Source of the DNA: JASSUD01 sp031963225
GTDB lineage: Bacteria > Pseudomonadota > Gammaproteobacteria > Burkholderiales > Burkholderiaceae
Direction: 5' to 3'
NCBI GenBank assembly: GCA_031963225.1
Contig: JASSUD010000012.1
Span: forward strand, 1-50,559
DNA length: 50,559 nucleotides
Notes under the pieces: generated by a model
Told to the model about the DNA's origin: nothing
What the model saw: the letters and a program-made list of their open reading frames with translations, nothing else
The model's database searches: none
Part shown: positions 16,514 to 24,964 of the stretch, one piece after another
Numbering within the stretch: the stretch's first letter is position 1
How the letters are laid out: each line of letters opens with the position of its first letter
Position numbers and translations under genes: made by a program

Positions 16514-16587
16514 AATCAGGGCTTGCAACCCAAAGTATGCTGGCTTGATCGCTTCTTCAAGCTCACTTTGAACTGCAAGCCCTGATT
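16514..16587. repeat. 74-bp palindrome in the rplC leader
   Basis: Perfect 14-bp outer arms AATCAGGGCTTGCA (16514-16527) and their complement (16574-16587) enclose AAAGT/ACTTT and CTTGA/TCAAG pairs. It falls in the roughly 280-nt 5' untranslated region that starts at the 16673-16701 promoter. A second stem (GAACCAGCT/AGCTGG) lies at about 16425-16458, nearer the gene. These could be a regulatory leader or an inserted element. Confidence 0.7.
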
Positions 16588-16672
16588 CCACAAAAATTCG
16601 AACAGCTAGCAAATAGCCATAAGCTATTTACTTTTTATCTTAATATCGCCGACTCAAAGTCAAAGGCGGCGG

Positions 16673-16701
16673 ATTATAGCGACACTTCCGGCTTCTCGCA
16701 A
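16673..16701 (-). promoter_or_regulatory. Sigma-70 promoter for rplC and downstream genes
   Basis: On the minus strand TTGCGA, a 17-bp spacer and a perfect TATAAT are followed by the GC-rich discriminator CCGCCGCC, which is typical of growth-rate-controlled stable-RNA and ribosomal promoters. Expected start near 16666. It implies that rpsJ and rplC-rpsQ are separate transcription units. Confidence 0.8.
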
Positions 16702-16874
16702 GAAAATCTTCAATTCCAAAATAAGATCAAGCTCACTGCAAGAGTATGCTGGCCTTTTTTAGACCGAAATCGCTTCAAAAATAGCTATCTTCGAAGCTGC
16801 TCCAGAAGAAATATCCTGAAAAATCTGCCCTATATTATGCCAGACAAATCATCAAAGCAGGATTTAGCATGCAA

Positions 16875-17067
16875 TAGACTTCTTTCGAAACCCTGTAGCG
16901 GTATCATTGCTCCTCGCCGGTAGGTTGGTGGTGAGGTACGAACCCCAACATGCGCACCACGGACCTTTAACCATCGCTTTTAGCCTGCATATGCAGGCTT
17001 TAAAAGGACCTTGGTCTGCATGTTGGGGTTCGTACCTCACCACCAACCTACCGTCGAAAGAAGTCTA
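16875..17067. mobile_element. 193-bp palindromic MITE-like element behind rpsJ
   Basis: Terminal repeats TAGACTTCTTTCGA (16875-16888) and their exact complement (17054-17067) bound it. Inside are two inverted copies of the GGTAGGTTGGTGG core repeat (16919-16959 and 17013-17052), flanking a centre with the perfect 18-bp palindrome AGCCTGCATATGCAGGCT. The left arm also carries CCCTGTAGCGGTATCATT, shared with the 10114-10214 element. The right end lies 9 nt past the rpsJ stop. Confidence 0.75.
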
Positions 17068-17076
17068 AAGCATTAT

Positions 17077-17388
17077 TTATTGCAATTTAATTTCAACATC
17101 TACCCCAGAAGGCAGAGCGAGCTTCATCAAGGCATCTACAGTCTTATCGCTAGGGTCTACGATCGTCATTACACGTTGATGCGTGCAAATCTGAAGGTGG
17201 TCACGTGACGCGCTATTGACATGCGGAGAACGTGGGATAGCCCAAAGCTGTCTACGAGTGGGAAGAGGCATAGGGCCATGCACGATCACGCCCGTTCGCT
17301 TTGCTATCTCAACTATCTCTTTGGCTGATTTATCGACCAAACGATGATCAAAAGCCTTTAAGCGAATACGGATTCTCCGCTTTTGCAT
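17077..17388 (-). CDS. rpsJ: Ribosomal protein uS10 (NusE)
   Basis: 30S head protein that is also the NusE antitermination factor, which pairs with NusB and the C-terminal domain of NusG to couple transcription and translation. It is 103 aa: MQKRRIRIRLKAFDHRLVDKSA, the loop TGVIVHGPMPLPTRRQLWAIPRSPHVN and the DALMKLALPSGVDVEIKL end. It normally leads the S10 operon, but here a 682-bp repeat-rich spacer separates it from rplC. It probably belongs to the str transcript. Confidence 0.97.
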   Translation of the reverse strand: MQKRRIRIRLKAFDHRLVDKSAKEIVEIAKRTGVIVHGPMPLPTRRQLWAIPRSPHVNSASRDHLQICTHQRVMTIVDPSDKTVDALMKLALPSGVDVEIKLQ

Positions 17389-17708
17389 GTTTTTTCCTTG
17401 AATTGTCTAAAAGAGCAAATAATCTAGAGCCTGCCAGAGACCGGGCTACAGGCACTTTAAGGCGCCCACAGCAATCAACCTCTACCAGACTAGCTATTAC
17501 ACCTCACAGCCTTGCTATGAGGCTTTAAATAGCGCTTAACATATTACTTAATAACTAATGTGACGCAGGCATTCAAGAAGTCTGTGGTTTGCATGTTGGG
17601 GTTCCTTCGTCACCACCAACCTACCATTCTTTGCTTTTCTATGGTTGGTAATGGTTTGTAGAACCCTTTTACACGCCTACCATAGGCTCCTTGAAAACCT
17701 GCGTAACA
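17389..17708. other. Spacer between tuf and rpsJ
   Basis: 320 bp without a gene. It holds one copy of the GCATGTTGGGGTTC...CCAACCTACC core repeat (17591-17625), preceded by AGAAGTCT, which resembles the end of the 16875-17067 element. Behind tuf lies a small hairpin GCCTA/TAGGC and a CTATGGT/ACCATAG pair (about 17640-17687). I see no convincing promoter. Confidence 0.6.
17591..17625 (+). repeat. Core repeat copy (GTTGGGGTTC...CCAACCTACC)
   Basis: 35-bp imperfect palindrome, one of seven copies in the window (others at 16919, 17013, 25001, 41746, 41823 and 50506). The two ends pair as GTTGGGG with CCACCAAC, leaving one bulged base. It resembles REP-type intergenic palindromes. Confidence 0.7.
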
Positions 17709-18899
17709 TCATTTAATAATTTTAGCGACAACGCCGGTACCAACTGTACGACCGCCTTCACGCATAGAGAAGCGAACACCTTGCTCCATCGCGATCGGGG
17801 CAATCAACTTGACCTTCACAGTCACGTCATCACCAGGTACTACCATCTCTTTGCCTTCTGGCAATTCGATCGAACCCGTTACATCCGTAGTACGGAAGTA
17901 AAACTGAGGACGGTAGTTGCTAAAGAACGGAGTATGACGTCCACCCTCTTCTTTGCTCAATACATATACCTGCGCTTCAAATTCAGTATGGGGCTTGATA
18001 GAACCGGGCTTAGCCAATACCTGACCACGCTGCACATCTTCACGCTTCACACCACGCAATAAGATCCCAACATTGTCCCCGGCCTCGCCTTGGTCCAAGT
18101 CTTTACGGAACATCTCGACACCCGTACAGGTTGTCTTTACCGTGTCTACCAGACCTACGATCTCGACTTCATCACCAATCTTTACCAATCCACGCTCAAT
18201 ACGCCCTGTTACCACAGTGCCTCGGCCTGAAATCGAAAACACATCTTCGATTGGCATCAAGAAGGTTCCATCTACCGCACGCTCAGGAGTCGGAATATAC
18301 GTATCCAGTGCGTCAGCCAATGCCATCACAGCTTGCTCGCCCAACGGACCCGTATCGCCCTCTAACGCCAATTTCGCAGACCCTTTGATCAACGGTACAT
18401 CATCGCCAGGGAAATCATATTTCGACAGCAGCTCGCGCACTTCCATTTCTACCAGCTCAAGCAGCTCTTCATCATCCACCATATCGCATTTGTTCAAAAA
18501 TACGATGATGTAAGGAACCCCTACTTGGCGGGCTAACAAAATGTGTTCGCGGGTTTGAGGCATAGGGCCATCGGCTGCTGAGCACACCAACACGCCTCCG
18601 TCCATCTGCGCTGCACCCGTAATCATGTTCTTCACATAATCCGCGTGACCTGGGCAGTCTACGTGCGCGTAGTGACGGGTGGCTGTTTCATATTCCACGT
18701 GCGCTGTATTAATCGTAATACCACGTGCTTTCTCTTCTGGCGCTGCATCGATCTGGTCATACGCTTTCGCTTCTCCGCCAAATTTCTTTGACAGTACCGT
18801 GGCTAACGCCGCGGTTAGCGTGGTCTTTCCATGATCCACGTGACCGATCGTTCCTACGTTCACGTGTGGCTTTACGCGCTTAAATTTCTCTTTGGCCAT
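17709..18899 (-). CDS. tuf: Elongation factor Tu, copy 1
   Basis: GTPase that carries aminoacyl-tRNA to the ribosome. It is 396 aa. The G domain has GHVDHGKT (19-26), DCPGH and NKCD. Domain 2 contains SGRGTVVTGRIERG. Domain 3 ends GVVAKIIK. The protein is identical to copy 2 at 37477-38667, and the nucleotide sequences also look identical from start to stop, while flanks differ. That pattern points to gene conversion. It follows fusA after a 179-bp gap with two hairpins. Confidence 0.98.
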   Translation of the reverse strand: MAKEKFKRVKPHVNVGTIGHVDHGKTTLTAALATVLSKKFGGEAKAYDQIDAAPEEKARGITINTAHVEYETATRHYAHVDCPGHADYVKNMITGAAQMDGGVLVCSAADGPMPQTREHILLARQVGVPYIIVFLNKCDMVDDEELLELVEMEVRELLSKYDFPGDDVPLIKGSAKLALEGDTGPLGEQAVMALADALDTYIPTPERAVDGTFLMPIEDVFSISGRGTVVTGRIERGLVKIGDEVEIVGLVDTVKTTCTGVEMFRKDLDQGEAGDNVGILLRGVKREDVQRGQVLAKPGSIKPHTEFEAQVYVLSKEEGGRHTPFFSNYRPQFYFRTTDVTGSIELPEGKEMVVPGDDVTVKVKLIAPIAMEQGVRFSMREGGRTVGTGVVAKIIK

Positions 18900-18924
18900 T
18901 TTCTTCTTTCAGCGTAATCAATAA

Positions 18925-18952
18925 GAATCTATTCAATATTTTAAATAGATTC
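18925..18952 (-). repeat. Hairpin in the tuf leader
   Basis: GAATCTATT/AATAGATTC is a perfect 9-bp AT-rich stem with a 10-nt loop, 26 nt ahead of the tuf start. Role unknown. Confidence 0.45.
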
Positions 18953-19035
18953 CAAATCTATTGGGTAATTGGAAAATCAAGATGCTCTGAAACCGTGCCC
19001 TAAGAACAGGCTTTAACAGGACACGTAGCAGCAGC

Positions 19036-19070
19036 CCCCTATTGCGCGCACAAAATGCGCGCAATAGGGG
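19036..19070 (-). terminator. Very stable 15-bp hairpin after fusA, no T tract
   Basis: CCCCTATTGCGCGCA (19036-19050) pairs perfectly with 19056-19070 around CAAAA. It is 9 nt past the fusA stop. With no T run on either side it is unlikely to be a classical terminator; it may protect the 3' end of the fusA message or mark a processing site. Confidence 0.55.
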
Positions 19071-19078
19071 TCATCACA

Positions 19079-21202
19079 TTAGCTGGCGCGAGCCTTTACT
19101 TTGCTTTCTGTATTCACGACTACTTCTGTCACATTAGCCGGTGCTTCAGCATAATGTTTAAATTCCATCGTGTAGCTAGCGCGCCCTTGCGTTAATGAAC
19201 GCAGATCCGTCGAGTATCCGAACATTCCAGAAAGAGGAACAAGAGCAATGACCACTTTACCTAAACCACCATCTAACTCTTCAGTACCTTGAACTATTCC
19301 ACGACGAGAGGATAAGTCACCGATCACTGTTCCAAGGAATTCTTCAGGCGTTTCTACGTCCACCGCCATAATAGGCTCTAGCAGAACTGGACGAGCACGG
19401 CGCATACCTTCTTTGAAGGCCATAGACCCAGCCATACGGAACGCGTTTTCATTGGAATCCACGTCATGGTAAGAACCGAAGAATAAGGTAACCTTCACGT
19501 CTACAACAGGATAACCAGCCAGCACACCGGACTTCAAAGTCTCTTGAATACCTTTATCAACAGCAGGGATGTATTCACGCGGAACCACACCACCCTTGAT
19601 AGCATCAACAAACTCATAGCCACTTCCAGGCGCTTGGGGTTCGAGTTTTAATACGACATGACCATATTGACCACGACCACCTGATTGCTTAATAAATTTA
19701 CCTTCCACTTCTTCGCATACTGAGCGAATAGTTTCACGGTAAGCAACCTGAGGTTTACCCACTGTGGCTTGAACGTTAAATTCTCTGAACATACGATCTA
19801 CGAGAATTTCTAAATGCAATTCGCCCATGCCAGAAATAATGGTCTGACCGGATTCTGGATCTGCTTTCACACGGAAAGAAGGATCTTCCTGAGCTAAACG
19901 GTTTAATGCTACGCCCATTTTTTCATGGTCGGCAACGGTTTTAGGTTCCACAGCCTGAGAAATAACAGGCTCAGGGAATTCCATGCGTTCCAGAACAATG
20001 GTATTAGTCAGATCGCATAGGGTATCACCCGTCGTAACATCTTTCAAACCTACGGCTGCTGCAATATCCCCTGCACGCACTTCTTTAATTTCAGCGCGCT
20101 GATTGGCATGCATTTGCAAGATTCGACCGATACGCTCTTTTTTACCCTTAACAGGATTAAAAATGGTGTCGCCTGAATTTACCACACCAGAGTAGACGCG
20201 GAAGAAGGTCAACTGCCCGACAAATGGGTCAGTCATAATTTTAAAGGCAAGCGCGGAGAATTTTGCATCATCCGTAGCTTCGCGCTCTGTAGGAGCGCCG
20301 TTATCGTCTTCACCTGTGACCGGAGGAATATCCTCAGGAGAAGGCAAATAATCAATAACCCCATCGAGCATTGCTTGCACGCCTTTATTTTTAAAGGCGC
20401 TACCGCACATCATTGGAACAATTTCATTTGCAATGGTGCGATTACGCAATGCCAATTTGATTTCTTCTTCCGTCAAAGCATCTCCACCGAGATACTTATC
20501 CATAAGCTCTTCCGAAGACTCAGCAGCGGCTTCAACCATTTTCTCGCGCCATTCAGTGGCAAGCTCAACTAGCTCAGCAGGAATGTCTTGCAACTCAAAC
20601 TTCATCCCTTGGCTTGCTTCATCCCAGATGATGGCTTTCATCTTGAGAAGATCCACTACCCCTTTAAAGTTTTCTTCCGCACCGATAGGTATTTGCACCG
20701 GAATAGGATTGGCCTTCAAGCGCGAACGCATTTGGTCATAGACTTTAAAGAAATTGGCACCCGTACGGTCCATTTTATTGACAAATGCAAGGCGAGGGAC
20801 CTTATATTTGTTGGCTTGACGCCAAACTGTTTCGGATTGGGGTTGCACACCACCTACCGAACAATACACCATGCAAGCGCCATCCAGCACGCGCATAGAG
20901 CGCTCTACTTCAATCGTGAAGTCAACGTGCCCTGGAGTATCAATAATATTGATTCGATGCTCTGGATACTGGCCAGCCATCCCGCTCCAAAATGCAGTGG
21001 TTGCAGCAGAGGTAATAGTAATACCACGCTCTTGTTCCTGCTCCATCCAGTCCATCGTCGCAGCACCTTCGTGCACCTCGCCGATTTTATAAGTCACGCC
21101 GGTATAGAACAAAACACGCTCTGTAGTCGTGGTTTTCCCCGCATCAATATGCGCGCTGATGCCGATATTACGATAGTGCTTGATAGGTGTCTTGCGAGCC
21201 AC
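19079..21202 (-). CDS. fusA: Elongation factor G
   Basis: GTPase that drives translocation and, with RRF, ribosome recycling. It is 707 aa. G motifs: AHIDAGKTT near residues 18-26, DTPGHVDF and NKMDRTGA. Domains II to V follow, with GMGELHLEILVDRM, the domain IV loop GGVVPREYIPAVDKG and the C-terminal GYSTDLRSLTQGRASYTMEF. The length and motif order are normal, and there is no second fusA in view. Confidence 0.98.
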   Translation of the reverse strand: MARKTPIKHYRNIGISAHIDAGKTTTTERVLFYTGVTYKIGEVHEGAATMDWMEQEQERGITITSAATTAFWSGMAGQYPEHRINIIDTPGHVDFTIEVERSMRVLDGACMVYCSVGGVQPQSETVWRQANKYKVPRLAFVNKMDRTGANFFKVYDQMRSRLKANPIPVQIPIGAEENFKGVVDLLKMKAIIWDEASQGMKFELQDIPAELVELATEWREKMVEAAAESSEELMDKYLGGDALTEEEIKLALRNRTIANEIVPMMCGSAFKNKGVQAMLDGVIDYLPSPEDIPPVTGEDDNGAPTEREATDDAKFSALAFKIMTDPFVGQLTFFRVYSGVVNSGDTIFNPVKGKKERIGRILQMHANQRAEIKEVRAGDIAAAVGLKDVTTGDTLCDLTNTIVLERMEFPEPVISQAVEPKTVADHEKMGVALNRLAQEDPSFRVKADPESGQTIISGMGELHLEILVDRMFREFNVQATVGKPQVAYRETIRSVCEEVEGKFIKQSGGRGQYGHVVLKLEPQAPGSGYEFVDAIKGGVVPREYIPAVDKGIQETLKSGVLAGYPVVDVKVTLFFGSYHDVDSNENAFRMAGSMAFKEGMRRARPVLLEPIMAVDVETPEEFLGTVIGDLSSRRGIVQGTEELDGGLGKVVIALVPLSGMFGYSTDLRSLTQGRASYTMEFKHYAEAPANVTEVVVNTESKVKARAS

Positions 21203-21252
21203 TTTGACCCTCTAAATCTGATAAATACGGTATCTTTTAACAAAAAAGCAAC

Positions 21253-21296
21253 AAAGGGATTAACCGCATTACTAATTAAGTAATGAGAATCCCTTT
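21253..21296. terminator. Terminator between rpsG and fusA
   Basis: AAAGGGATT/AATCCCTTT (21253-21261, 21288-21296) encloses CATTACT/AGTAATG. T6 follows on the plus strand; on the minus strand TTTGTTGCTTTTTT follows. It lies about 160 nt past rpsG and 50 nt before fusA, so it would attenuate fusA and tuf relative to rpsL-rpsG. Confidence 0.7.
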
Positions 21297-21454
21297 TTTC
21301 CAAAGTTGGTTTGCAGATTTAATAAAAGGCCAAGGGCTGAAATAAGCGACTGGCATGTTGAAGCTTTTCTTTGTTTGCATGGACTTTCTTAGAAATCAAT
21401 ACATGCTTGCAGAAAACCTCAACAGCTGCCTTTTAAATAATCTGTAAACTATTT

Positions 21455-21925
21455 TTAGAAGCGGAAATGTGCAAAAGCGCGGTTAGCTTCGGCCATACGA
21501 TGGACCTCTTCACGCTTTTTCATGGCTCCGCCACGACCTTCGGACGCTTCCAATATTTCACTAGCTAAACGCGCTGCCATAGATTTTTCGCTGCGCTTTT
21601 TAGCAAACTCACGCAACCAACGCATAGCCAAAGCGATGCGACGGCGGAAAGGTACTTCATGGGGTACTTGATAGCTTTTTCCACCGATACGACGGAATTT
21701 TACTTCCACCATAGGCTTGAGGTTTTCTAGCGCTTTTGCAAAGATCTCGAGAGGGTCTTTCTGAACCTTCTCGGCGATTCTTTCAAATGCGCCGTAAACG
21801 ATGCCCTCAGCAACTGATTTCTTGCCTGAGAGCATGATGACATTCATAAACTTAGCAACTTCAACGTTACCAAATTTGGGATCCGGCAATATGTTCCGTT
21901 TCGGTACTTCACGACGACGTGGCAT
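21455..21925 (-). CDS. rpsG: Ribosomal protein uS7
   Basis: Primary binder of the 16S 3' domain and repressor of the str operon in E. coli. It is 156 aa: MPRRREVPKRNILPDPKFG, FMNVIMLSGKKSVAEGIVYGAF, GKSYQVPHEVPFRRRIALAMRWL and the end HRMAEANRAFAHFRF. It is 98 nt after rpsL and 252 bp before fusA; the latter gap holds a terminator-like hairpin. Confidence 0.97.
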   Translation of the reverse strand: MPRRREVPKRNILPDPKFGNVEVAKFMNVIMLSGKKSVAEGIVYGAFERIAEKVQKDPLEIFAKALENLKPMVEVKFRRIGGKSYQVPHEVPFRRRIALAMRWLREFAKKRSEKSMAARLASEILEASEGRGGAMKKREEVHRMAEANRAFAHFRF

Positions 21926-22023
21926 TCTCTTCCCTTTATTTCGTCTATTTCTTTTTGCGATGGGTCACAATTAGGACCTCACCGTACTCAGAGCTTACTT
22001 AAAATAATCTCTCACTGTATGTA

Positions 22024-22401
22024 TTACGCCTTTTTACCGCGCTTTGCTCCATATTTGGAACGTGACTGCTTACGGTCTTTGACGCCCTGCGTATCTAAAG
22101 AGCCTCGAACCATGTGGTAGCGTACACCTGGCAAATCTTTAACACGACCGCCTCGAATGAGTACTACCGAGTGCTCTTGCAAATTGTGGCCTTCACCACC
22201 GATGTACGAAATGACTTCAAAGCCATTTGTCAAACGCACTTTTGCCACTTTACGCAAAGCAGAATTAGGTTTCTTAGGCGTTGTGGTGTACACACGGGTA
22301 CAGACACCGCGCCGTTGAGGGCAGTTCTGCAAAGCAGGGCTATTGCTTCCCTGACGCGCAGACTGCCGCGCTTTGCGAACCAATTGGTTAGTGGTGGGCA
22401 T
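22024..22401 (-). CDS. rpsL: Ribosomal protein uS12
   Basis: Decoding-centre protein. It is 125 aa: MPTTNQLVRKARQSARQGS, TTPKKPNSALRKVAKVRLTNG and VVLIRGGRVKDLPGVRYHMVRG. Both lysines whose change gives streptomycin resistance elsewhere are present, as is the PNSA context, so the wild-type pattern is seen. The C-terminal tail is KYGAKRGKKA. It is the first gene of the str set and is preceded by a good promoter at 22607-22636. Confidence 0.98.
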   Translation of the reverse strand: MPTTNQLVRKARQSARQGSNSPALQNCPQRRGVCTRVYTTTPKKPNSALRKVAKVRLTNGFEVISYIGGEGHNLQEHSVVLIRGGRVKDLPGVRYHMVRGSLDTQGVKDRKQSRSKYGAKRGKKA

Positions 22402-22606
22402 TGTATATTCCTGCAGTCAATCAAATGTATAAAAAATCGGAACAAAAAATATCAAAGAGGCCTCTACCAGCTAGGCCCGATGCGGGCAAAAGCCGATTTC
22501 CTAAAGGACTCTCTATTACGCCAGAGAGCGGCGAAAAATATGTTTTGATGCCAGATGCAATAATGACACCCCCTCGCACAGACGAGCAGGCGATTAAAAG
22601 GCGCGG

Positions 22607-22636
22607 ATCATAATCCGAAAAGCTTGGTCGAGTCAA
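22607..22636 (-). promoter_or_regulatory. Sigma-70 promoter of the str operon
   Basis: TTGACT (22631-22636), an 18-bp spacer and TATGAT (22607-22612) on the minus strand, with CCGCGCC just downstream. It starts a roughly 200-nt leader before rpsL and lies 3 nt past the recQ stop. Confidence 0.8.
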
Positions 22637-22639
22637 TAT

Positions 22640-24598
22640 TTAGCCTCGAATAATAGCGATCAGTTCTTTGCCAAAACGTTCAAACTTATGCGCACCAATT
22701 CCTGAAACTACTCGCAAATCTTCTATATTTTGCACATCTGCACGCACTAATTCAGCCAGCGTGCTGTCATGGAAAATAACGTAGGCAGCCACGCCTTCCG
22801 ATTTGGCTTTTTCGCTGCGCCATGCTCGCAATTGCTCCCAGAGCGCATGCTCTTTTTGCGAAAAATCAGCCAATATGTCCTCACGTGCACGGCGTGATGT
22901 GCTTGCAAATGAGGTAGATTCACCTCGCTGCTTTTTAGCAGGTTTTACATAAGGCCGCAGCGCCACATTTTGCTTACCCTGCAGTACTGCTCGGCTTGCA
23001 GGCGTGAGCACCAGCGTTCCATGTCCGTGCGCCTCTACGGCTAATAACCCATTTGCAACCAGTTGGCGAAAGACTCCACGCCATTGTGCCTCAGAATGCT
23101 CAGCACCGATACCAAAAGTCGATAAGGCATCATGCCCACGCTCCACTACTCGCTCTGTGCGCTTGCCAATTAAAATATGAATTAAATGGCCTGCGCCGAA
23201 TGTATAACCACTCGCGCGCTGCACTCGATAAACACAGGAGAGCGCCATTTGCGCTTCACGTGTGGCATCCCAGACCGCTGCAGGCTCTAGGCAAGTATCG
23301 CAGTTACCACAAGGGTTACTGGCCTCGCCAAAATAGGCTAGCAAACGCACTCTACGGCATCCAAGTGCCTCACAAAAACCCAGTAATGCGTCGAGCTTGG
23401 ACGATGCAATACGTTTATAGGCCTCTTCGGCCACTGATTCTTCGATCATCTTGCGCTGCAAGATGACATCTCCCAAGCCATATGCCATCCAGGCATTAGC
23501 AGGAAGGCCATCACGGCCCGCACGACCTGTTTCTTGATAATACCCTTCAATGCTTTTAGGCATGTCCATATGTATGACAAACCGCACATCCGGTTTATCA
23601 ATGCCCATACCAAAAGCAATGGTTGCCACCATAACCACACCCTCTTCACGTTGGAAGATTTTCTGATTACGGCTACGCTCTTGCGCACTCATTCCGCCAT
23701 GATAGGCGAGCGCATAAATTCCCTGGGTATTGAGCCATTGCGCCGTCTCTTCGACTTTCTTGCGCGACAGACAATAAATAATTCCTGCATCACACTGCAC
23801 GACTACATTCTTTTCGGGGAAAACGCTGTTATTGCGTTTTGCCGCGAGCAGTGTTTTTTCATCACTACGTATATGTTCAGCAAGCAGAAAATTGAGCAAC
23901 TGCGTGCGGATATTTTCTTTCTCTACAATCCGGTAACGGATATTGGGCCGATCAAAACTGGAAATAAATAGCTGCGCACGGTCTAGCGACAGTCGCGTAA
24001 CAATTTCCGTTCGAGTCAGCGGATCAGCAGTAGCCGTAAGCGCCATGCGAGGCACATGGGGATAGCGCTCTTGCAGCACTGCCAATTTAATATATTCAGG
24101 TCGAAAATCATGCCCCCATTGAGAAACGCAATGCGCCTCATCAATGGCAAAAAGCCCTACTTTCGCAGTATCGAGTAGCGAAAGAAATCGCGGCGTCATT
24201 AAACGCTCTGGAGCGACATACAATATTTCTATATCGCCTCGGACAAATGCGCGCTCTGTATCACTTGCCTCTTTTAAAGACAAGGTTGAATTCAAATAAG
24301 CTGCATGCACGCCCAATTCGCACAGCGCTGCAACCTGATCCTCCATCAAAGCAATCAATGGAGAAATAACTACCCCTCCTCCCAAACCCGCTCTATGCCG
24401 AACCAAGGAAGGAATTTGATAGCACAGGGATTTACCTGCACCTGTGGACATAGAGACGAAACAATCGCCTCCTGCAGCAGCATGCTCGACAATCTCAGAC
24501 TGGTGCCCTCTAAATACCCCATAGCCAAATACTTCTTTAAGAACACCAAGGCAAAGGGAATCAGACATGGGCAGGCCCTCGATAAATGGAATTGGCAT
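22640..24598 (-). CDS. recQ: RecQ-family ATP-dependent DNA helicase
   Basis: 3'-5' helicase for recombination and fork repair. It is 652 aa, or 642 from MSDSLCLGVLKEVFG (24568). Walker A STGAGKS at 51-57; DEAH at 153-156 within AIDEAHCVSQWGHDFRPEY; motif VI contains QETGRAGRDG. An insert of about 25-30 residues (about 242-268, HIRSDEKTLLAAKRNNSVF) precedes motif IV. The zinc site CGNCDTC follows, then a winged-helix region and a C-terminal HRDC domain. It lies between rpoBC and rpsL, as I recall for Burkholderia. A palindromic element lies just ahead of its start. Confidence 0.95.
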   Translation of the reverse strand: MPIPFIEGLPMSDSLCLGVLKEVFGYGVFRGHQSEIVEHAAAGGDCFVSMSTGAGKSLCYQIPSLVRHRAGLGGGVVISPLIALMEDQVAALCELGVHAAYLNSTLSLKEASDTERAFVRGDIEILYVAPERLMTPRFLSLLDTAKVGLFAIDEAHCVSQWGHDFRPEYIKLAVLQERYPHVPRMALTATADPLTRTEIVTRLSLDRAQLFISSFDRPNIRYRIVEKENIRTQLLNFLLAEHIRSDEKTLLAAKRNNSVFPEKNVVVQCDAGIIYCLSRKKVEETAQWLNTQGIYALAYHGGMSAQERSRNQKIFQREEGVVMVATIAFGMGIDKPDVRFVIHMDMPKSIEGYYQETGRAGRDGLPANAWMAYGLGDVILQRKMIEESVAEEAYKRIASSKLDALLGFCEALGCRRVRLLAYFGEASNPCGNCDTCLEPAAVWDATREAQMALSCVYRVQRASGYTFGAGHLIHILIGKRTERVVERGHDALSTFGIGAEHSEAQWRGVFRQLVANGLLAVEAHGHGTLVLTPASRAVLQGKQNVALRPYVKPAKKQRGESTSFASTSRRAREDILADFSQKEHALWEQLRAWRSEKAKSEGVAAYVIFHDSTLAELVRADVQNIEDLRVVSGIGAHKFERFGKELIAIIRG

Positions 24599-24603
24599 GC
24601 TTT

Positions 24604-24733
24604 AAGCAAAACCTGCCTGGGACCTCCTAAAAGAGCCTCTTTTCAAAGCTATTAAGACCTTCCGAGACCTTTACCTGCTTTCACAGCAAAAGCCCTTGAA
24701 GCCCTTTTAGGAGATCCCAGACAGAAAATGCTT
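24604..24733. mobile_element. 130-bp palindromic MITE-like element upstream of recQ
   Basis: 33-nt terminal arms (24604-24636 and 24701-24733) match at about 27 positions; the shared core is CTGGGA-CTCCTAAAAG. The interior pairs further (TTCAA/TTGAA). It occupies the immediate 5' leader of recQ. A 12-mer of its arm, CTCTTTTAGGAG, recurs just ahead of rplC (16395-16406). Confidence 0.65.
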
Positions 24734-24877
24734 GGATTACACAATGAATCCATCCAAGACCAGATCAAAATGCATCATAGATCAAGGATCACATGCAGAT
24801 GAAAAAGATTATTTTCACCTTGTGCATGTTTTTTTGAAATAGCCCAAAGAGCCATTTAATGCGGTTGTATGGGAGTG

Positions 24878-24912
24878 TAGGTTTCTGCGCTCAAAAAGTG
24901 CGCAGAAACCTA
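24878..24912 (-). terminator. Stable 13-bp hairpin downstream of rpoBC, no T tract
   Basis: TAGGTTTCTGCGC (24878-24890) pairs perfectly with 24900-24912 around a 9-nt loop. It has the same style as the hairpin behind fusA: a GC-rich inner stem with an A-rich loop and no T run. Probably a 3'-end element of the rpoBC message. Confidence 0.55.
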
Positions 24913-24964
24913 GATACACCATATTGCTGCACTTAGGCCTTGCTTGTGAGCATCACTGCTAAAC

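Noticed and set aside
18073..18513. Long plus-strand frames over both tuf genes, rpoBC, fusA and other core genes
   Set aside because: They are antisense shadows: serine- and proline-rich translations of strongly biased codons on the other strand.
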